Below, one piece after another: positions 6,970 through 10,791 of a stretch of 10,791 nt of DNA. Source of the stretch: CAZKZZ01 sp964557375 (GTDB lineage Bacteria; Spirochaetota; Spirochaetia; SPDA01; CAZJBZ01); NCBI GenBank assembly GCA_964557375.1, contig CAZKZZ010000127.1, positions 1 through 10,791 of the forward strand, in the 5' to 3' direction. Both the position numbers and the translations under genes were made by a program. The stretch's first letter is position 1. Each line of letters begins with the position of its first letter. The notes beneath the pieces were generated by a model. The model worked only from the letters and a program-made list of their open reading frames with translations. It searched no databases and was not told where the DNA came from.

Positions 6970-7749
6970 TTACCGGAGCAAATCGAGCAGCGCTTCGTGG
7001 ACAGAACCGTTGGAAGCGACAGTTCCCGTACAGTCGACATTCCAGGTATCACTCCCGAGGTTCTGGAGCATACCGCCTGCTTCCTGGAGGACGATACTCG
7101 CCCCGGCATGATCTTCCGGCGTACTGCCGTTATCGACTAGACCATCCATCCTCCCCCGGGCGATATTGCACAGATCCAAAGCAGGTGCAAAATTGATCAC
7201 CGTTCTGCGTACTGAGAGTGCAATGGTTTCGATGAGCCGCGCCCCTTCTTTTATTTCTCTCTCTTCCGGAGCAAATGCAGTGGCAATAACGGCCGAGGAC
7301 AGGTGGGCAGTTGTGCTTACGTGTATCCGCTGTTCGCCGAGGTACGCCCCTCCCCCTTTTATCGCGTGATAAAACTCACCGGTTACCGGGTTGAACACGA
7401 CACCGGCTACCACGGTCCCCCGATATGCTGCGGCAATGGATACGGAAAAGTATGGGACACCTGCAAGAAAGTTCGCGGTCCCGTCTAAAGGGTCGACATA
7501 CCAGATATAATCCGAACCGGTTAATTGGGCTCCTTCTTCTTCGGAACGGACCGAGTGGTCGGGGAACTGTTTTCGAATGATCTCGAGAATAGTCCTCTCA
7601 GACTGGTAATCGGTGTCAGTTACGACATCATGCTCGCCCTTGGCCTGTATGCCGGAGAGATTCTCATACCCGGCCTCGAGTATGGGCCCGGCTGCCTGTG
7701 CAGCTTTTGAGGCTGTTTCCATTAGTGATTGGATGGTATCAGGTGACAT
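6970..7749 (-). CDS. Inositol monophosphatase family protein
   Basis: A 259-residue metal-dependent phosphatase of the inositol monophosphatase fold. Visible ligands are Glu70 (RSEEEG), then Asp86 and Asp89 in WYVDPLDGTANF, and Asp213 in the C-terminal motif. APALDLCNIARGRMDG (188-203) is also typical. Family members hydrolyse inositol 1-phosphate, fructose 1,6-bisphosphate, histidinol phosphate or 3'-phosphoadenylate, and sequence alone does not decide between them. In the usual WDxAAG motif the Trp is replaced by Glu (PEDHAGA), while Asp213 and the following QEAGG are kept. The gene starts 7 nt after an upstream lipoprotein stop and has no evident ribosome-binding site, so translational coupling is likely. 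No signal peptide is present. Confidence 0.92.
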   Translation of the reverse strand: MSPDTIQSLMETASKAAQAAGPILEAGYENLSGIQAKGEHDVVTDTDYQSERTILEIIRKQFPDHSVRSEEEGAQLTGSDYIWYVDPLDGTANFLAGVPYFSVSIAAAYRGTVVAGVVFNPVTGEFYHAIKGGGAYLGEQRIHVSTTAHLSSAVIATAFAPEEREIKEGARLIETIALSVRRTVINFAPALDLCNIARGRMDGLVDNGSTPEDHAGASIVLQEAGGMLQNLGSDTWNVDCTGTVASNGSVHEALLDLLR

Positions 7750-7756
7750 ACATATC

Positions 7757-8317
7757 TTAGAGTTTTTTTACCGACAACAGAACTTCTTCGATTTCCGCTA
7801 AGAGTTCCTCTGTGAGTTCACTCCGAGGTACAATAAAGTCGATTTGAAAAACAATATCACTGTTGTAGTAGACTGTTTTTACAGCAAAAATATCGTCATT
7901 ATACATTTGCAAAAAGACCGCTTCAAAATCGTTTACTGTATTCTCTTCTTTATTAGTCAAGAAACTGTTTTTAAAATACTCTTCTATATCTGTAATGTAT
8001 GTCTGCACATGGTTTTTGCCGTTAGATTCATTCTTATCGTTCAGGGATAATGAAGAAATAATGATAGAGCTTTGTTTTTCCCCTGAGTAGGAAGCAATAA
8101 TAGTAGCTTCGTAAATACTTATCTGCTCCAATTCACTGACCTGCTCTCTCGCCTCTTCAATCTCCACTTCATCTAATCGTTGCCAACTCTCTCCCAATTC
8201 TATTGATAAACCTGTATCACGAACGCGGAATTCCCGAGTATGATCCGCTTTATTACAGGAAGCAAAAATCGTAAGTATTACTGTAACAATCAGTGAAAGT
8301 ATTGCAATGTTTTTCAT
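7757..8317 (-). CDS. Predicted lipoprotein, unknown function, AT-rich
   Basis: A 186-residue protein with a clear lipoprotein signal: MKN, a hydrophobic stretch, then IFASC with Cys21 lipidated. The mature part begins with a beta-type segment (FRVRDTGLSIELGESWQRL) that recalls the start of PsbP/DcrB-like domains, but the match is too short to name the family. It then alternates acidic helices with strands and ends in a Glu/Leu helix (ELTEELLAEIEEVLLSVKKL). A weak AGGAT lies about 10 nt before the ATG. It is the middle gene of a leftward trio, 13 nt after another lipoprotein and 7 nt before the inositol-phosphatase gene. Base composition is visibly more AT-rich than in the flanking enzyme genes. 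Confidence 0.82.
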   Translation of the reverse strand: MKNIAILSLIVTVILTIFASCNKADHTREFRVRDTGLSIELGESWQRLDEVEIEEAREQVSELEQISIYEATIIASYSGEKQSSIIISSLSLNDKNESNGKNHVQTYITDIEEYFKNSFLTNKEENTVNDFEAVFLQMYNDDIFAVKTVYYNSDIVFQIDFIVPRSELTEELLAEIEEVLLSVKKL

Positions 8318-8330
8318 ATATTTTTATATC

Positions 8331-8864
8331 CTACCCGTACATATCGAAGAAAGCAGCCTCCATCTGCAGCAGAAACGGCTCTGTCGGTATGAACCTAAAC
8401 GTTTTTTTCGGCGTATTATACTCAACTACAAATATATATTCCCCGGCGGAAACGAGTTTCTTGAAATTTTGATCTTCAATAAGTGAAGTGAATCTGACTT
8501 TATTATCTTTACTCTTAATAAACATCAATTCGATATCTTGTAAATATATTCTCTCTTCAGGATTGTTGTTTATGATAAAATACGCGGACGAGAGGCCTGA
8601 ACCCAGCTCATTTTTCTTTAAAATAGAAAATTTACAGAATATTTTATTTTTCTCCGGGTTTTTTCTGTATTGGTGGACAGTAAAATCCATCTCTACTTGT
8701 TTTTCAGTTTGCAACCCTTTTAGTTTGGTCGGGTGTATATAGTATTGGAACACTCCTTCGTCCATTGCCCAAATATCGATTTCAGGAAAACTTCGACAGG
8801 AGTACATCAGCGTTACAATGAGCAGCAGATAAATGAGCAGGAGAATATTTCTTTTCGTTTTCAT
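8331..8864 (-). CDS. Predicted lipoprotein, unknown function, AT-rich
   Basis: A 177-residue protein with a basic start (MKTKRN), a Leu/Ile-rich stretch and LMYSC, Cys23 being the likely lipidated residue. The mature part looks beta-rich with many aromatic and Lys residues (EYIFVVEYNTPKKTFRFIP) and no motif I recognise. It heads a leftward unit with the 186-residue lipoprotein and the inositol-phosphatase gene. There is no good ribosome-binding site before the ATG. An inverted repeat that could fold in the leader lies just upstream. Like its neighbour it is AT-rich, which may reflect transfer or merely a surface-protein bias. Confidence 0.8.
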   Translation of the reverse strand: MKTKRNILLLIYLLLIVTLMYSCRSFPEIDIWAMDEGVFQYYIHPTKLKGLQTEKQVEMDFTVHQYRKNPEKNKIFCKFSILKKNELGSGLSSAYFIINNNPEERIYLQDIELMFIKSKDNKVRFTSLIEDQNFKKLVSAGEYIFVVEYNTPKKTFRFIPTEPFLLQMEAAFFDMYG

Positions 8865-8881
8865 ACTATGACAAGGATCCG

Positions 8882-8926
8882 AGCACTACCAGCGGCCGGC
8901 CGGCTGCCTTTCCGTTCAATAGTGCT
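8882..8926. repeat. Nested inverted repeat upstream of a lipoprotein gene
   Basis: AGCACTA (8882-8888) and TAGTGCT (8920-8926) are perfect 7-bp arms. Between them CAGC (8890-8893) and GCTG (8903-8906), continued by GG/CC with one bulged base, form an inner hairpin around GGCCGGCC. The GC-rich block stands out in AT-rich surroundings. It lies 18-62 nt before the lipoprotein start at 8864, so it could be a leader structure or a small dispersed palindromic element. Only one copy is in this window. Confidence 0.35.
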
Positions 8927-8950
8927 AATAGAATAGAATTCTGTGTGAAA

Positions 8951-8988
8951 AATTAATAAAGGAAAGGGCCATTAAAACGGCCCTTTCC
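8951..8988 (-). terminator. Strong intrinsic terminator after the TRL-like lipoprotein gene
   Basis: A perfect 10-bp stem, GGAAAGGGCC (8961-8970) and GGCCCTTTCC (8979-8988), encloses an 8-nt loop. On the minus strand it is followed directly by a T-rich tract (TTTATTAATTTTT, running left from 8960). It lies 15 nt past the stop codon of the TRL-like gene. Confidence 0.85.
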
Positions 8989-9003
8989 CTTTTCCGATAG
9001 ATA

Positions 9004-9285
9004 TTATTCTCCTGTTACAATAGTAGTCAGCTTATATCCTACGACAAACCAGTTGTACTCTATATCTACCGTACCAATCTTGGAAATACCTCCGTTCTGG
9101 GCTGCTTTGCGCACACCAGCATCACCGGAGGGCGGGAAAAAGAGTATACTTGTCATGTCTGATCGGCCGACTTTTGAACCTACTTCTCCGCTCGCACCTG
9201 CATCAAAAGGTCTGACACTGGTACACGATCCCAGTACAGCAACAATGAACACAACCATCAGTACAAAAACTAATCCTCTTTTCAT
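9004..9285 (-). CDS. TRL-like family lipoprotein
   Basis: A 93-residue protein with signal MKRGLVFVLMVVFIVAVLGSC, Cys21 being lipidated (classical LGSC lipobox). The mature part carries the TRL-like family pattern: a Gly-rich stretch, then PPSGDAGVRKAAQNGGISKIGTVDIEYNWF and an ending TTIVTGE. Function is unknown; members are small envelope lipoproteins found in spirochaetes and some proteobacteria. I chose ATG 9285 rather than the ATG at 9351, which would add 22 residues before the signal peptide. AAGGGG (9293-9298) lies 7 nt upstream of 9285, and the promoter -35 box overlaps position 9351. The gene is monocistronic, with its own promoter and a strong terminator, which suggests substantial expression. 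Confidence 0.85.
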   Translation of the reverse strand: MKRGLVFVLMVVFIVAVLGSCTSVRPFDAGASGEVGSKVGRSDMTSILFFPPSGDAGVRKAAQNGGISKIGTVDIEYNWFVVGYKLTTIVTGE

Positions 9286-9304
9286 AACGAAACCCCTTAA
9301 GTAA

Positions 9305-9327
9305 AGTATTTTTATAAAGTAAATACT
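9305..9327. repeat. Inverted repeat overlapping the TRL-like promoter
   Basis: AGTATTT (9305-9311) and AAATACT (9321-9327) are perfect 7-bp arms with a 9-nt spacer. They cover the -10 box and the predicted transcription start, the usual place for a repressor operator. A 5' RNA hairpin is less likely because one arm lies upstream of the predicted start. Confidence 0.4.
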
Positions 9328-9351
9328 ATTGATTTCAATATCGATTGTCAA
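9323..9351 (-). promoter_or_regulatory. Promoter of the TRL-like lipoprotein gene
   Basis: On the minus strand a perfect TTGACA (9351-9346) is followed after exactly 17 nt by TAGTAT (9328-9323, 4 of 6 matches). Transcription would start near 9316, giving a leader of about 31 nt with AAGGGG well placed before the ATG at 9285. Confidence 0.65.
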
Positions 9352-9399
9352 TGTAAAATTAACAAAAATTTAGGCTGGAAGGAATTATTATCACAGCGT

Positions 9400-10602
9400 T
9401 TATCCATAAGCAAGCATTGCGTAGAAAGCAGAACAGATTTCGAGGTCCTGTATGCGGTTTTTTTCATTCGGGGCGTGGGCCTGGTTTTCATCTCCCGGCC
9501 CGAAACCGATGGTGGGGATGTTATGTCTGCCGCAGACCGAAACCCCGTTCGTAGAAAATGTCCATTTGCCTACTTCCGGTGTTTTTCCGTACAGCCTCCG
9601 GTACGCCTCCACCCCGCTTTGGACAAGAGGATGGTCTTCCGGGAGCTTCCAGGTGGGAAAGTAGAGTTCCTGCCCGTAGTCGGTGCCCCGATAGCCTTTT
9701 TCTCTATACTCGGGCATCTCTACTGAGTGTACATCATCACCCATGAATTCCTTTACCTGCTCGATTGCCAGGTCCCTGTCCTCACCCCAGGTAAGCCTGC
9801 GGTCGAGGTAGATCATTCCCTCATCCGGTACGGCACATTGGGAAGGGCCGTGGACATCGATCTGAGAGACAACGATTGTCCCCTTGCCTAAGAAATTTTC
9901 TTTGTCAGGCTTCAGCTCCTCATTGAGCCGTTCCATTGCCAATGCTGCCCGTGCTGTTTTGTACGCGGCACTCTCGCCCCGCTCCGGCGCCGACCCGTGA
10001 GAAGAGACCCCTTTTATGCGGCAGATCATCTCCATCCGTCCCCGCTGGCCGCGGGTTATTCTGCAGCTCGTCGGTTCGGTGCTTACAAACAGGTCGGGGA
10101 CAAGGTTCTCCTCTTCGATGAGATATTTCCAGCACATCCCGTCGCAGTCTTCTTCCATAACTGTGAAAGTAAAATAGAGGGTGTACTCAACCGGGTCAGT
10201 ACCGTAGCCGAGCTCCTTGAGAATTCTGCCCGCCGTGATCATCGAGGCAGCACCGCCTTTCTGGTCTGCCGAGCCTCTTCCATGCACATAGCCGTCTTTG
10301 ATAAGCCCTGAGAACGGGTCCAGTTCCCATCCGTCCGGGTCTCCTACCTCGACGGTGTCGATATGCGCATCAAAGGCAAGGGACTTCGGCCCGTCTCCGA
10401 TCCGCGCCACCACACTCCCTAATCCGTCGATACGTACTTCATCGAATCCTGCCTGCTCGCAGAGAGAGACGATTTTTTTACATGCAACCTCTTCTCTGCC
10501 GCTCGGTGAGGGTATTTGTACAAGTTCTGAAAGAATGGCTGCCGTCTCTTCCCGGTACTGGGCCGCTTTCTCGAGTATTTTTTTTGGGTCGATCTGATTC
10601 AT
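9400..10602 (-). CDS. ygeY: YgeY-family selenium-metabolism-linked hydrolase (M20 peptidase)
   Basis: A 400-residue M20/ArgE/DapE-type metallohydrolase that closely fits the YgeY branch. Metal ligands: His80 (FDAHIDTV, with Asp82), Asp113 (GRGSADQKGG), Glu150 and Glu151 (VMEEDCDG, the second being the metal ligand after the catalytic acid), Glu176 (STEPTS) and His376 (ENQAHAPNEKN). SSHGSAPERG (200-209) marks the dimerisation domain. The family probably cleaves an amide bond of a small N-acyl or peptide substrate; no activity is established. It is called selenium-linked because it co-occurs with selenium-dependent molybdenum hydroxylases. GGAG six nt before the ATG lies in the end of ssnA, whose stop is 3 nt upstream, so the two are co-transcribed. 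No clear terminator follows. Confidence 0.93.
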   Translation of the reverse strand: MNQIDPKKILEKAAQYREETAAILSELVQIPSPSGREEVACKKIVSLCEQAGFDEVRIDGLGSVVARIGDGPKSLAFDAHIDTVEVGDPDGWELDPFSGLIKDGYVHGRGSADQKGGAASMITAGRILKELGYGTDPVEYTLYFTFTVMEEDCDGMCWKYLIEEENLVPDLFVSTEPTSCRITRGQRGRMEMICRIKGVSSHGSAPERGESAAYKTARAALAMERLNEELKPDKENFLGKGTIVVSQIDVHGPSQCAVPDEGMIYLDRRLTWGEDRDLAIEQVKEFMGDDVHSVEMPEYREKGYRGTDYGQELYFPTWKLPEDHPLVQSGVEAYRRLYGKTPEVGKWTFSTNGVSVCGRHNIPTIGFGPGDENQAHAPNEKNRIQDLEICSAFYAMLAYG

Positions 10603-10605
10603 GTA

Positions 10606-10791
10606 TTACTCCATGCTGTCCATTTTTTTCCATAATCGCCGGGCTGCTTCCTGTGCTTCCCGGTAGATCGGTGCAGTGTCGAACGGAAAGGCCCGGTTTT
10701 CGTAGACGAGGTTTCCATCAATAATCGCCGTCTCCACATCGCGTGCCGCCATCCCGTAGGCGAGGTGCCCGGCTATGTTTTCTCCGGTAAG
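10606..10791 (-). CDS. ssnA: C-terminal end of SsnA-type amidohydrolase (5' end outside window)
   Basis: The last 61 codons of a gene entering from the right edge, read from 10791 to a TAA at 10608-10606. The visible protein contains the late part of an ATZ/TRZ-type amidohydrolase, with a TGENIAGHLAYGMAARDV stretch, then AIIDGNLVYENRAFPF, the final beta strands of the composite domain, and a basic C-terminal helix. The metal-binding residues lie outside the window. The call as SsnA (a putative aminohydrolase tied to selenium-dependent molybdenum hydroxylases) rests on this ending and on ygeY starting 3 nt later, the usual neighbour. Another amidohydrolase of the same superfamily remains possible. 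Confidence 0.75.
   Translation of the reverse strand, partial: LTGENIAGHLAYGMAARDVETAIIDGNLVYENRAFPFDTAPIYREAQEAARRLWKKMDSME

Noticed and set aside
6950..6975. Terminator between the convergent dehydrogenase and inositol-phosphatase genes
   Set aside because: Only 11 nt separate the stops, and I see no GC hairpin with a T tract on either strand.
9286..9351. Longer TRL-like protein starting at ATG 9351
   Set aside because: It would put 22 residues in front of the signal peptide, and the promoter -35 box overlaps that ATG. ATG 9285 has a good AAGGGG site.

Overview
The window is ordinary bacterial chromosome with densely packed genes and short gaps. It carries no mobile element, tRNA, rRNA or CRISPR. 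It most resembles a free-living, probably anaerobic or fermentative member of the Spirochaetota. The reasons are four small lipoproteins with relaxed lipoboxes, a TRL-like lipoprotein, a two-4Fe-4S aldo/keto reductase, a stand-alone STAS anti-anti-sigma protein and the start of a selenium-linked hydrolase cluster. That assignment is inference from gene content; there is no rRNA or marker protein here to prove it.

Left part (1-2931): an unrecognised protein, probably cut by the window edge, runs rightward and ends at a plausible intrinsic terminator. It meets head-on, with a 53-bp coding overlap, a leftward group: a HAD-family hydrolase, a small coiled-coil-like lipoprotein and a ferredoxin-like aldo/keto reductase. 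The HAD and lipoprotein genes each have a candidate promoter of the form TTGAC(T/A)-N17/18-TACGTT.

Centre (3045-6958, all rightward): a Mut7-C ubiquitin/RNase-domain protein, a STAS anti-sigma-factor antagonist, an unrecognised 84-residue protein and glucose-6-phosphate dehydrogenase (zwf) form a tight cluster. Gaps are 6 and 21 nt, and the last junction is an ATGA overlap. Next comes a D-2-hydroxyacid dehydrogenase of the CtBP-like type. It has its own promoter-like sequence immediately before the ATG and no ribosome-binding site, so a leaderless transcript is possible. The cluster would link NADPH supply through the oxidative pentose phosphate entry step with a partner-switching type regulator, but that link rests only on gene order.

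Right part (leftward, 6970-10791): two AT-rich lipoproteins and an inositol-monophosphatase-family enzyme form one likely operon. Upstream is a monocistronic TRL-like lipoprotein with a good promoter and a strong hairpin terminator. At the right edge are ygeY (M20 metallohydrolase) and the 3' end of ssnA (amidohydrolase), 3 nt apart. These two families are known to co-occur with selenium-dependent molybdenum hydroxylases, so the sequence to the right probably holds a purine/nitrogen catabolism cluster.

I did not find a convincing new biological system. The points most worth a second look are the STAS-84aa-zwf coupling, the possible leaderless dehydrogenase gene, the palindromic sites in two promoter regions and the convergent coding overlap.
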